From Rhipicephalus microplus (lineage: Eukaryota > Arthropoda > Arachnida > Ixodida > Ixodidae), in assembly GCF_043290135.1 (NCBI RefSeq), contig NC_134700.1:80997500-81061499 (forward strand): DNA of 64,000 bases, read 5' to 3'. A program made the position numbers and the translations under genes. How positions within the stretch are numbered: position 1 is the first letter of the stretch; every line of letters begins with the position of its first letter. This document shows positions 10,010-21,278 of the stretch, one piece after another. The notes beneath the pieces are model-generated. The model was not told the origin of the DNA, ran no database searches, and was given only the letters and a program-made list of their open reading frames with translations.

Positions 10010-10441
10010 TGACACGTGCGGTCCTTTTGGTTTACGAAGGAAGACGCTATCACTTTCTGTTAAGCGCAACGCAGGCCGCGTTTATCTTGTATGCCACTCT
10101 GGAACGCGTTACGACGCGTGTATAAAAAACTGACACGTGCGGTTCTTTTCGTTTGCGAAGGAAGACGCTATCACTTTCTGTTAAGCGCAACGCAGGCCGC
10201 GTTTATCTTGTATGCCACTTTGGAACGCGTTACGACGCGTGTATAAAAAGCCGGCGCAGTGCGCCACTGGGGGTCTTTTTTTTTTTCCGTCGGCCGACGA
10301 CTGTTCACGCCGCTGTTGCTGTGAGTTGTGTTTGGCCCTGTTTTGCTGGGCACAAGTTCGCCCAATAAACAGCTCGCCTGACACCGCCCTGACTCCTGCA
10401 TGCTTCCTCTCAAGTGCTGCGTGTATCACAACCTCGTGACA
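10010..10441 (+). repeat. Gypsy 3' LTR (432 bp)
   Basis: Nearly identical to 5379-5809, with one extra T in the T run near 10276-10286 and one substitution near 10400. It contains the same doubled U3 and AATAAA and is followed by the ATAT target duplication. Confidence 0.95.
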
Positions 10442-10445
10442 ATAT

Positions 10446-11919
10446 GAATGTCGTGAAGTAAAATAAAAAGTAAAAAAAAAAAACTTCCTTAACCCAGGCT
10501 GTGTGCGTAGCAAACACGTTCTACCAGAAAGCCAGTGTATTGCTTGAAATCGCTTTGGAAAAAAACATTGTATGAATGTAATGCAGTGGAAGGAGTCTTC
10601 TTAATGTAAGATTATATGGCAGAAGTGTAGAATCCTGCCAGGCATCGAAACATGTAAACTGAAGTGAGCAGCCATCACAAAGTGTTCCGACACACTTGAT
10701 CATAATCAGGTGCAAGTGTCAATAAAGGGAGCTGCTGCATAGGTTCACGTGTTTCCATACGAATGCGTAGTGAGCCTTTCGCTGATTCGCAAAACGAGGA
10801 ATTATGGTGTAAAGGACACTAATAACAACTGTTCTTGCAGTTGGCATTCAGATAGCTTAAAAAGGTCAATGTGTTTTTATTCAAGTACACTAAGAGCATG
10901 GGTATGCATTACATAGGAGCGACAGAATACAACAAAGCTGTCAAAATTACAGCATAAAAATTAAACAACATATGAAACGATTGATACAAATAGACACAGA
11001 TCTACACATACTGTTATACACGCACTCATACTTCTGTAGATATACCATTACTTAACAGGGCACTAATGCAATGCAGATAAAAGTACTATTAAAAAAATAG
11101 AAAAACAGCTTGAAAAAAGTTTAATATCTTGAAAGAACAAGAAAAGAATACAATAAGAAAAGATAATTCACGTTGGTTGAAATACAAGATACAAAGGACA
11201 ATAATGAAAACAAAACAAGAACATTATTAGCATTCAAAAACTTTTAAATTTATAAGCCTTCATGATTTAGAGAAGAGACGGTGTCGGCAGCAGATAGCTC
11301 GTTCCAATGATTTAGTATTGCGAGAAAAAGTGTAACATGTAGAGTCATTTGCTCCCTTAGAATATGGTTAATGTATGCACCAGGAATTGATGTAAGGCTA
11401 GCAATAAGGAAGGCAGTGAGCATGGGGCTAAATTATGCATTCGATTCTTGATTGTGAAGCTTAAGCAACCTCATAAGTTTTTTTTTTTTTTTTGCACAAT
11501 TCGCATGGGGACGCACTGTACATTAAATATGAGTAACATGCCGTGCGGATGCACTGCATGTTACTAGAATTGGCAGAATCGTAAAAGCTTGTGCTCGCTA
11601 TCATTGAACTAAAAGTTTGAGCTTTTGTGCAATACAAAAGTTTCTCTATATGATTTCAGTGCCTCACCTTTCAGGGAAAAGTGCATGATTTTTAATTTAG
11701 TTTGGCTTTTACACTTTCTCTAATGGGACTTTATTTTTAATTCATTGCAAACTGCATGTGCTAGACTGTACTAGCAAAGTTATGGTCTTATTAGTTGGTT
11801 CACAGCTTCTATGTTCTTCTACATAACTCTGTGTTAGCACAGTGCTCTGGAACGATAATTGAAACATGCATTCACATACGCACAAGCTAGCTAGTACAGT
11901 GGAAACAGATTTTAAAAGG
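10446..11919. other. Non-coding; probable 3' UTR of the zinc-finger gene on minus
   Basis: AT-rich, no credible protein. On the minus strand, AATAAA signals lie at 11730-11735 and 10876-10881 (reading TTTATT on plus), either of which could end the zinc-finger transcript. A weak minus-strand similarity to a LINE ORF2 C-terminus (a WNEL-like run near 11300) is too short to claim. Confidence 0.35.
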
Positions 11920-12354
11920 TCACTGGCATTTATGCATGAGACGCATGTGCTTTGCGAGCGTACTACTGCGTGCAAACGCCTGTTGACAAATAGTGCACTG
12001 ATGAGGCCGTTCGCCCGTGTGGCTGAGAAGATGATTAATCAATGTGGATCTTCGTGCGAACCTTCGAGGGCAGAGATGGCATTTACAGGGCCGTTCGCCA
12101 GTGTGAGTGCGCAGGTGAACACGCAAAGCATAGTTTCGGTTGAATCTCTGCGGGCACAAATGGCACTCAAATGGTCGCTCGCCTGTATGAACTCTGATGT
12201 GTTGTTGCAGGCCAGATGGCGAAGCATCCTTGTAGTCACAGAAGTTACAGCAGTAGCGGCGAGTGTGCTCTGGCTTCGCAGCATCCGAAGTTGCTGGAGA
12301 GGTAAACGACTCCCAAGCTGCACACAGGAAACAAAATGAAGTGTTGCTTTTCCT
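11920..12354 (-). CDS. C2H2 zinc-finger protein, last exon (four fingers)
   Basis: Read on minus, the exon starts after TTTTGCAG|AGG, a good 3' splice site, at 12354 and ends with a stop at 11920. After ~35 residues come four C2H2 fingers joined by TGERP linkers. The first starts CNFCDYKDAS, the second CHLCPQRFNR, the third CHLCPRRFAR, and the fourth is CTICQQAFAR...HMRLMH with an H-x4-H pair. The spacing C-x2-C-x12-H is right in all four, so this should fold and bind DNA. The protein ends a few residues after finger four. No ATG lies inside the exon in frame before the fingers, so upstream coding exons must exist; candidates at 24-25 kb are listed but not proven. A SINE sits just outside the acceptor. 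Confidence 0.8.
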   Translation of the reverse strand, partial: RKSNTSFCFLCAAWESFTSPATSDAAKPEHTRRYCCNFCDYKDASPSGLQQHIRVHTGERPFECHLCPQRFNRNYALRVHLRTHTGERPCKCHLCPRRFARRSTLINHLLSHTGERPHQCTICQQAFARSSTLAKHMRLMHKCQ

Positions 12355-12370
12355 CTGCAAAATAAATTTC

Positions 12371-12608
12371 GATTGATATGTGGGGTTTAACGTCCCAAAA
12401 CCACTATATGATTATGAGAGACGCCGTAGTGGAGGACTCCGGAAATTTAGACCACCTGGGGTTCTTTAACGTGCACCCAAATCTGAGCACACGGGCCTAC
12501 AACATTTCCGCCTCCATCGGAAATGCAGCCGCCGCAGCCGGGATTCGAACCCGCGCCCTGCGGGTCAGCAGCCGAGTACCTTAGCCACTAGACCACCGCG
12601 GCGGGGCA
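12371..12608 (-). mobile_element. tRNA-derived SINE (ixodid Ruka-like), copy 1
   Basis: On minus the element opens with a tRNA-like head: an A box (TAGTGGCTAAGG) and a B box (GGGTTCGAATCCC), followed by a body ending near GGGACGTTAAACCCC. Perfect 14-bp target duplications (gcaaaataaatttc) lie at 12357-12370 and 12609-12622. The structure marks an RNA polymerase III SINE. Resemblance to the tick Ruka family is from memory. It is inserted two bases upstream of the zinc-finger exon, inside the splice acceptor region. Confidence 0.9.
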
Positions 12609-12622
12609 GCAAAATAAATTTC

Positions 12623-15600
12623 ACTTCTACAGTTTGACGCTGCAACAGTGCTCTATGATTCGGAGTCATGCTGTAGTGAGGAAACCTGCAATGATTTCAA
12701 CCATATCGGAATTTCAATTCAAGTACAAAAGTGTTTCTGTATCTCACTTCTATTGCAACGATACTATGATAACAGAATTGGCACAAAATATTCAACGAAG
12801 AAGGCTTGGTGAAACTTCAGGAACTATGTACAGCAGGTGATAAATTAACATTTTGTTTGGTATACGTAAGTGCTACTGCTAAAAAAGCAAGTTATTATTA
12901 CACCATTTTATAGCAGGATGTAATCAAAATAATCTCTTGCACTAGACTGTCTCACTTCAGTAACATTTTATAGATATAAACATGTCATAAAAGCACAGTA
13001 TACCAAAATGTACGCTACCGGAAGAACATAAAGCCAAACACAAATTGAGCAGTGCTTTTTCAGTATGCAGGTTGAAAAACAGCAATGCAGAGCTCATCCC
13101 AAACAGCAAAAAATGAGTGAAAAAAAAAATAAGAAGAGAGAATTTTATAAAAGTATGGTGTCGAATAAAGGACCAATTTTCATAGATAATTATTGTTTTC
13201 AGCATTTGTAACAACAAATATTGTTTGCAATACACAAGAATTGTACTGCAAAGAACAATGCTTTCTTGCTCCCTCTCAATGCTCTCTTGGAACACCTATA
13301 CTACAGAGTAATCATAAAAAGGCTATCAAACGTAAAGAGGACACACACATCTACATCACTGAAAATGATGAAAGCACATCATCTACAATTTAAACCACTA
13401 AAAGCATCAGTAGCGACAATGCATAACGAGAAAAGGCAAAACTTTTTAAAACATAACATGCATACAATGGATAGTAGACAGGGGGGTATGATGATACTTA
13501 ATTTAATTTCCTTTGTCTATTGTTACTGGGAAAGACCAAGAAATAGTGATGGTCAAGGTAAAGGCAGTAATGGGACAGCATGACGTGCCCTTAGCCACAG
13601 TGTTGCATTAAGGCAGAGGGTTGTGTAAAACATTACAAAACACATTTTCATAAGTAAAAAAAAACATGTATACAATACAGAGTTATCAATAATGAACAAC
13701 ACAATGTGACAGTGGAAGGTAGACAAAGATATAATACATGACACTAAATACACTTAAAGAACACCTGATTAAATTAAATTACTCACACTATACATATGAC
13801 TGACTACAGGTGAAGAAGGAATCATTAAAAAGTCATTAAGGAAAAGTTTGACTAAGTGGACGTGGTGCAGATCTTGTTACATTTCTAATATTGATGCCGG
13901 CATCATGAAATGTAGCCTGGATAAATTATTTGTAATCATTTGAAGTCATAATTAGTTGTAGAAGGAGATATGGACCAAAGTTCTTTGCAATGATTCGTAG
14001 ATACAGCGGTATTTTTTTACTGACAAGCGATTTCATTAAGTGTGCTGTTTGGAGATCTTAAGCTTGAGTGTCATAGGCAAAGCAGAAAAGAGGTGGAAAT
14101 TTAAGGGATAATTTTTCTTTGTTAGGCACAGTATTAATGAGAACAGACAAGGAAAAATCTTTCCTTGGCATCACTGTCTGTCAGTTCTCATTAATATTAT
14201 GCAAAGTAGGAAGTGGCTGTACAGGGAAAAATCCAACATCCTCTAACTGTGAAATCAGAGTGACTTGATACTAGGTGAAATGTACCTAAGGTGAGAAACA
14301 GCAGAACAAAATATTACCAATAGTCAACAAAAACAAAATTATATTCATCAGGCATATAAATATTCTTACTTTATGAAGTTTTTTTTTTAAATGACATGTT
14401 AATTCTGAGCAAGCTGTGCTATCATAACCAGGTTTTCTTTATGGTGTTTATATACCTTCTCACAGCATTTTCTCCGTAAAGAAATCTTACTGAAAGAAAT
14501 ATTTGTGAAAACCGTGCACTATTTAATAAAATGCTTTTATAATCACAATTAAATAATGCACTGCAGGTCTCTGTATAGAATCCAAACTGCATTAAGCAAG
14601 GCTGGACGGTTTGATGACGTCATGACATTGTGCATGTGCAGCGTTGATGAAATATAACATGGCACAGATAAATCGAGCATTAAACTGGCACATGGAGCTG
14701 CTTGAGATTAGAGATGCGGAAGTCCCGGAAATTTTGAGCAACTGAAAAAAAATTTTTTTTAGGTTTTTCTTTCTGAATTTTGAAAGAAAATGAAAAATAA
14801 ATTGTATTTAGCATATTGCCATATGGTAATAGTTTATTGCCAAATGTCAAAATCAATAACTGTCATTATCAAATAACAGGATTGAAATGCTTTCTCTGTT
14901 TTCACGAACGAATATGGCATTTAACAGATCAAAGGCAGGCACTAGCGTCAATATGAATTCATTTAGCACTCTATGAATGATTGCAGATTCCTAGAATCGT
15001 TACGGCAGTTACAATAAGGAACTCGGAAATGTATATTTCGTCATGGCTTCAACTATGGAAACATTGATCAAGATGGTAAAAAGATGACTTTTAAGCTCTT
15101 ATTCACAGTCGGTATCACTGGCTTCATCTGTAGCTTTCTTCATGATGTTAAAATGTCGCATTGAAAAAAGCGTAGCTGCTGTTGCAGTGATTACAGACAG
15201 CGAGTCTGTTTCCCGCCAATGGTCTCCTCAACCATGAAGCGAATCCACACGTTGGAAATTGGCCCAACCATTGCAGAATCCGCTTGCACACGGCTTTACG
15301 ACGCTCGGTGCCTAATGTTTATTTCTGCACATTTTATGCAATTTAGCAATTTTAGCCAATTTAACTTCACCGAAAAACAATGGAAAAAAAGTTTTTTTGG
15401 GGAATTTCCTAGTTTCATACCATTCTAATTTCAATAAAATTATTAATTTCAACAAAATCAATTATTAATTACCCAATCACACTGGTAAGCATGCTAAAGC
15501 AATAAAGTAAGAGGTATCATTAAAATTGGTTGGCAGGCTCTAATAGGCTTGACTTAGCCAATCGCCCCAAACTGAACACGTTTGTTTTATAGCTCCTGAA

Positions 15601-15649
15601 TCTAGAATTGATTGCTAGATAGAAATTTCTTACAGCAAAAGCAGCCATA
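12623..15649. other. Non-coding, AT-rich intron or intergenic DNA
   Basis: No protein of recognisable composition on either strand. The one visible structure is an imperfect foldback at ~14128-14200 (ATTAATGAGAAC at 14131, its reverse near 14185). If the zinc-finger gene starts at ~25 kb, this stretch is intronic. Confidence 0.4.
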
Positions 15650-16395
15650 CAGGGTGTTCTAAGAAATGGGTCCAATATTGTTTAAAAAACAGCAAAGGAC
15701 ACTATTTGCTCGCTATCTTCACTGTTGCTTTTTATGTAGCATCAGGCATCTTAAAATGGTTGAAGACATCACTTGGAGCAGTAATTAGGAAATTTAAAAT
15801 TAACCTTTTAATTAGTGAAGTTAGGTAGGTAAGTTAAAACGAGAATTGAAGTCCTTGATGAGAAGAACACATTGCCAACTTGAGATTTTCGAAAAGCGGC
15901 TTCTAGTAATAGCTACAAATTAATGAAATTCTCCTAAATTCTGTGGCAAAACTGAAATCAAAGGGCCGATGGGCATAACAAGCAGACAACTACAATTGCC
16001 TCATTGTTAAAACGGTGGTTACAGGTGTGCTGTTTGTTAACTTATGTGCATCATGCATGCTATAATTGTGAGCGCAGCTCTCACACAGAAGTCGGTTGAT
16101 GGTTGATATAATAAAGGTCCCTCATTTAAATGCGCTCTTTCACGTTTTGGTTTTGCTGCAGAATTTAGGAGAAATTCATTAATTCGTAGTTTTTAGTTAT
16201 TAATTTGTAGTTATTAGACTTCAACTCAGCTAAGTAAAAAGTTAATTGATCTTCATTCTTAATTAGCATTCCATATGCTATCTTCAGCCCTCTTCAATTT
16301 GCAGTTACAGAAAAAACAACTGTGAAGACAGCGAGCAAATAGTGTCTTTTGGTAAAAAAATAAACAATAGTGAACACATTTTTTAAAACAACCTG
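15650..16395. mobile_element. 746-bp palindromic MITE with TA target duplication
   Basis: The left end (CAGGGTGTTCTAAG) and right end (reverse complement CAGGTTGTTTTAAA) are inverted relatives. Similarity continues inward for roughly 200-250 bp, for example ACACTATTTGCTCGCTATCTTCAC on the left against GTGAAGACAGCGAGCAAATAGTGT on the right in shorter matching runs. TA flanks both ends (15648-15649, 16396-16397), as in Tc1/mariner-type elements. It contains no coding sequence. The family name is not known to me. Confidence 0.8.
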
Positions 16396-16397
16396 TA

Positions 16398-18029
16398 TGA
16401 TATTCAGCATAAAGAAACTACAAAATACTGTTTATAGATAATAGGTGCATATTAACAGATGAAACATTTAAATCCTTGTCTCTCTACCAGAGTAATCAGA
16501 CATTGCAACTTCTCTGAATGACAGGGAGTGACAAGTGATGTTCAGCCAAGAGTCGCAAGGTTCTCAAAAGTGAGTGTTGACATTTCTGAGTGAAAATCAA
16601 TCTTACAACAGTCAAGCAGGCAAAGTGCTTTGTTAAACATTTTACAAGAACGAAGCCTCATTTCAGCAACAATAATATGCAGAAATGCAATCAAATTTTC
16701 AATGCTAAATATGAAATAAGTTTTTTTTTTTCATTCTAAAGAGCCTTTCCAAGCATACATTCATTTAAACAATACATTCATGCAAACCACACAAAGTTAG
16801 AACTTCAGAGAAACAGTGTGAATACAATGAGCAACGAAAGCATCAGAAAACCCAGTGACAACAATGACATGCTAGGGACGCCCACAGGACAACCCTAACT
16901 GGATATCGGATATCCACTGCATTTCCAAAACAACAGCGGCTGACATCCCTTGCAGGTCGATTTGGCCGCACTTTCCTGAACCCAGGGTTATCCCTTGCAA
17001 GTCCCACAGGACACATTGTGTACATGACAGGGAGATTAAGGAATGTCTTTTATTCATGGTATCTTCTATAGCCTTTTTTTTACTCTCTGAAGTTGTAATG
17101 TCAGAAGCTCAAGGCATGAATAAGGTTCCCTGTGCTTTCAAAGGCTAACTTCATTAGTTTTTCTGGACATGCACTGAAACTGATGACACTAGACTAAAGC
17201 ACACGTAAATTTTATACCAAAGTGATTTTTTTTAATAGACCTAAGCAAATTAGTACCTCAAAGCATAGAAAAACTTTTGAGTGATTTGAACTTTTGATAT
17301 CCCAACACTTCCATTAAATAAAATTTGACAGATAGCAACAAATAATGCTAAACGTCTGCTTCTGCTAGAGAAAGACTGAGTCAAGTGTATTGCATAGACA
17401 CGTTTTTCTTTAGGCACATAGCACAAAACACATACATTGCATACTGTGACTAGATGTTGCATACATACATGTTTAAGTTACATGTAAACAGGAATTGAAT
17501 ATTGAACGAATATGTATCGACAAGTACGCCAGATACTACAACCAAAAGATAAAGCAGCTGTGATATAAGAAAATAGTACATGACATGCTCCTAAGGAATG
17601 TCATATTCAGCAGGGTCGTGCCCATTCCATGTTTTCAACTGGCGCCCCAATGTCTTCATATTTCCTTGGAGGTGACCTGTTAAATTATGTTTCTTTTTAG
17701 CAAATGCAAAGAAAGCAAATGCCTCTATAAAATGCTATTTTCCCACTACATGCATGCCATGCACAGAAAACTGTCAAAGAAAGCAAAAATTATTGAAAGT
17801 AACAGAGAAAAACAAAAAACAAGCTTGCTGTCACTTCCACACATTCAAAAAGAACTTCATCTACACAACAATGTGGTGCACTGGTGGTCCACAATGTGGT
17901 CCACATGGTGCACTGGCTCCAACAGCTAAGGCGACCTGAGCCAGTGCATGAGATGGCGGGATTAAGTCAGAGCTGATGAAGCCACATTCTGACGGAGACA
18001 TAACAACAAGTACAATAATATTAATCATA
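16398..18029. other. Non-coding, AT-rich
   Basis: Nothing recognisable on either strand. Short open frames here have no domain-like composition. A TGGTCCACAATG-type triple direct repeat at ~17868-17915 (GTGGTGCACTGG / GTGGTCCACATGG) is a small local duplication. Confidence 0.4.
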
Positions 18030-18228
18030 CACCATGATATGATTATGAGGTTGCCATAGTGGAGGGCTCTGGCAATTTTTACCATTTGGTGGTGTTAACA
18101 CTCAGAGATCACACATGGGCCTTTAGCATTTTACTTCCACCCGAATGAGAGTGCCACTGCGAGGATCGCACCCACGATCTTCAGGTTAGCAGCCAAGGAC
18201 TGTAACCACTACACCATTGCAGCGAATA
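18030..18228 (-). mobile_element. Diverged SINE, copy 2
   Basis: Matches copy 1 in the same orientation, with many changes: CATGATATGATTATGAGG, a GGAGGGCTCTGG core, a B-box relic (GGATCGCACCC on plus) and an A-box relic near CTGTAACCACTACACCATTG. Clear target duplications were not seen. Confidence 0.75.
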
Positions 18229-19334
18229 GGCATAGTGCCATAGCACCCACATGCTTTCATTGTAAAGAATATCGTAATACCCAGGGGGTAAAGGTTAATA
18301 TAAAGCCCTCCACTATGGCGCATAATTCCTTGTAGTTTTTTAAAGGGAAACTCCTGAATATAATGTGCAAAATTGTGTTCTTTGACAAAAAGTGAAGAGC
18401 AATAAGTAATGTGGCTCTGGACAGTGGGGGCTGGCAGCAGCAACTTCTGCACTAAATTTAAGAAGCCTACTAAAAATGGCACAAAGGCAGAATATTTGCA
18501 CCATTAACAGAAAAATACAAGAATGACCTCCCTCGTTAGAGGTAGTACACGTAGTTGGCCACACAAAGCTCGTTGTGCTCACTGAAAGGTGGTCACCCCA
18601 AAGAACACATTGCCAATATCATAAATCTGTGAAAAAACAGATCTGGTTTTGTGCAACTGAAAGAAGAAACCAATTGAAACACGCAAGATCATTTAACAAT
18701 AGCATAAGCCATTGCAAAGGGCTAGAACATATCTCTGTTGTACACAGAGCAGAATTAAAAGCACAACACAACACTAGAATCCTGGCATGCTGCAAAGGTG
18801 AAGTACAGCGTTACAGCTATAATATACATATGATTATATGATCCAGTAGAAGAAATACTACACGGTAGAGAACTTTTTCAACCTTTTTAGCCAGAGACTG
18901 GCGTTCATCGGGCAAAAAAACATTTCCCTGAGAAAACAGCAGTCTTCTTAATGAAGGCCTGACCTCAGATAGAACAAAGAAATAAAGTTTTTGTTATATG
19001 CATCGTCTACCTTATAGTATGTATGTATCTATCTATATATATGAACAAACAAAATATTGGAGGCTTTTTTTCTTTTGTTAGTGAATAAATGACATACCAT
19101 ATATAATATATATGAGAGCCAATACATTCTCTGCAAATATTGTGCCTCATGCATCATATTTTGCTTGAAACATCTCGCTGTGCTTTCTCTCGATGATAAA
19201 AACAGTGCAAGAACAACACATGAACAATGAGCATTGGTCTGAACAACCAACTTGTCCGATTTACTTACGTTACGAGTAGAGACCAGATTATAGACAAATG
19301 CCTATCTTGTTCCTTGCGTTCCTATCGAGCCATT
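18229..19334. other. Non-coding, AT-rich
   Basis: No recognisable gene. Includes a short TATCTATCTATATATAT simple repeat near 19025. Confidence 0.4.
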
Positions 19335-20807
19335 TTGATATAAGAGCATGAATTAGAGGTTAAAAAGGGCTTTTATAGTATTTTTATAGCACCTATAAAA
19401 GCCTATTTTAAGTGTTGGGGCCTAAATACCTATAAGTGCCTATAAATGCTTATTTTCAAAATTGGTGCCTATATGAGCACTATTGAAGCCCAAGTTTTAT
19501 TCCGAAGCGTGGTTTTAAATCATTATTTATGCAAAAAAGACAACATAGATATTTCCAAACATTATGAGATTCAACGAAGTCCTCTAGTTCCAGCAACTTG
19601 CGTAAAACTGCCGCCAACCGCAGTGAAATGGCACTCTCTGGCCACCTTAAACCACAGAACTGACATGCTGCGAGCAATTGGAGGAGGATCATGAGGAGTG
19701 CAAAAGACGCTATTTTTGCATTCCTAAGTAGAAGCACGTCTCAGCATCTGCAGAGAATGAGGAGAAAGAAGAAAGATGGGATAACAAGAACAGTGGTGTC
19801 TGTGGCAGAGGACGCGGGGACTGTCTTTTACAGACAGGTGTTGATTGTCTAGAAGGAACTGAAGAATCACCAGGAAAACCTGGGTGTTGTGGTGGGAAAG
19901 GAACAGCAGGCTCTTCAGTTCAGCCGCGGGCAGGTGGAGAACGAATGAAAAACCATGGAGGGCCATCATGGAATGCTCATGCTGATTCAATGGTGGGGAA
20001 GGCCGCAAAATCGTTATATCTTATACAGCGAAGCCTGACACAGGCGCCGGCATGTTTACTATCAATGGTGTATTTAGCATACATTCAGCCTTAGCCTCAA
20101 TACGCGTATGCCGTATGAGATACCTTGGCATATGTCTTTAAGTGGCAAACATTAAAAAATACAGAACATGGCTGTAAGGTTTGTCTCAAGCCCTTACTAA
20201 CCCATCTGCTGCAGCTTCTTCAGGTAAAAATGTGGTGTGCACGCGGCTTTTGTTTTTTGTAATTTACTATTTTAAGCACCCCTCTCTAGGTGACATAAGA
20301 AGTTGTAGTTAGACCCTAGAAGTTTTTGCGTACCCAGTGAAAAGCGTTCCACCACGGTGATTTTTCAAATAGGCTTGCTACGAGCCACAAAACCATGATG
20401 CGAAGAAGCAAGCTTGAATCCCTTGCCTTTCGCCCCATGTAGCCATTGTGAGCCTAATTCTTTCCTTGCTCTCTTCGGTATCGGGAATGGAGGATCACAT
20501 GATGCACATGCACAAAGATTATCATGTGCAAGCAAGGTCATGCGGTTCAGCCTACTCGTGCACGTACGCCATCGATGTTGTGTCGTTTCGGCATTCTCTG
20601 TTGTGTATTACCCATTTCTGTGGGATGGATCAGTATGTGGGCGTACATTTGGAGAGGCTAGAATGGATCATGTATCGTAACCGCGATATACGACACCACT
20701 CTGCTGAAACTGCGGTCAGAGACGACACACCAAAAACAAGCTAAGCGTTACCAGGGTTGGCAAAGACACATTGTAGGAACGACGAGAAGACAAACGCAAG
20801 TGCAGTG

Positions 20808-20860
20808 AGGTGGTGGTAGTAGTAGTAGTATATATTAGTAGTAGCAGTGGTAGTATATGT
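20808..20860. repeat. (GTA/GTG)n imperfect microsatellite
   Basis: Runs of GTGGTGGTAGTAGTAGTAGTA followed by TATATTAGTAGTAGCAGTGG, a degenerate trinucleotide repeat. Confidence 0.85.
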
Positions 20861-20866
20861 GCTGTT

Positions 20867-21085
20867 ATGTCAAAAAATTAACATATAATTATGAGGGATG
20901 CCATAGTGGAGATATCCAGAAATTTTAACCATCTTGTGTTCTTTATAACGAGCACTGACATTGTGCAGTACGCGGGCATCTACCTTTTCACCTCAATCCC
21001 GATGCGACCGCCGTGGTCGTAATCGACCCCGCGACATTCGGATCAGCAACGGAGCACCCTAGTCACTGGTCCATCCCGGTGGACG
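20867..21085 (-). mobile_element. Diverged SINE, copy 3
   Basis: Same orientation and order as copy 1: TATAATTATGAGGGATGCCATAGTGGAG, then TTCTTTATAACG, and a tRNA-like head relic near 21010-21085 (ACCCTAGTCACTGGTCCATCCCGG on plus, in shorter matching pieces). B-box bases are altered, so it is probably silent. Confidence 0.7.
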
Positions 21086-21221
21086 CGAAACGCGGGCCGA
21101 TTAGTGTATAGCATCTCGCGGCCACTGAAAACAAAAATAATAAGCTGACATTTCATTTCCATGTTTGATTATTTTCCCCAGCTTTCATTCATTACATTCA
21201 TTTTGAAAGGGCAGTGCAAAG

Positions 21222-21278
21222 ACACAGGAAAAAGAAAGACATAGAGACAAAGAGTGCTGTCTTTCTTTTCCCTTTGTG
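21222..21278. repeat. Purine/pyrimidine foldback
   Basis: GACACAGGAAAAAGAAAGAC at 21221-21240 pairs with GTCTTTCTTTTCCCTTTGTG at 21259-21278, giving a ~20-bp imperfect stem with an ~18-bp loop. Confidence 0.7.

Larger units (their letters stand above)
5379..10441 (+). mobile_element. Gypsy-type LTR retrotransposon, recent insertion
   Basis: LTRs at 5379-5809 and 10010-10441 start TG and end CA. They flank a primer-binding site, a gag remnant, an intact pol and a polypurine tract. The 4-bp direct repeat ATAT at 5375-5378 and 10442-10445 is the target-site duplication. By eye the two LTRs differ by one substitution (5770 G versus A near 10400) and one base in a T run, so the insertion is young. 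Pol order is protease, RT, RNase H, integrase, which defines Ty3/Gypsy. There is no env-like frame after pol and no chromodomain at the integrase C-terminus. The missing gag capsid makes it non-autonomous. Confidence 0.95.

Noticed and set aside
11866..12339. 157-residue open frame on plus over the zinc fingers
   Set aside because: Shadow of the minus-strand C2H2 exon, whose finger spacing and linkers are unmistakable.
12540..12605. Possible tRNA gene (A and B boxes)
   Set aside because: No full cloverleaf is evident by eye, and the boxes are the head of a SINE with its own body and target duplications.
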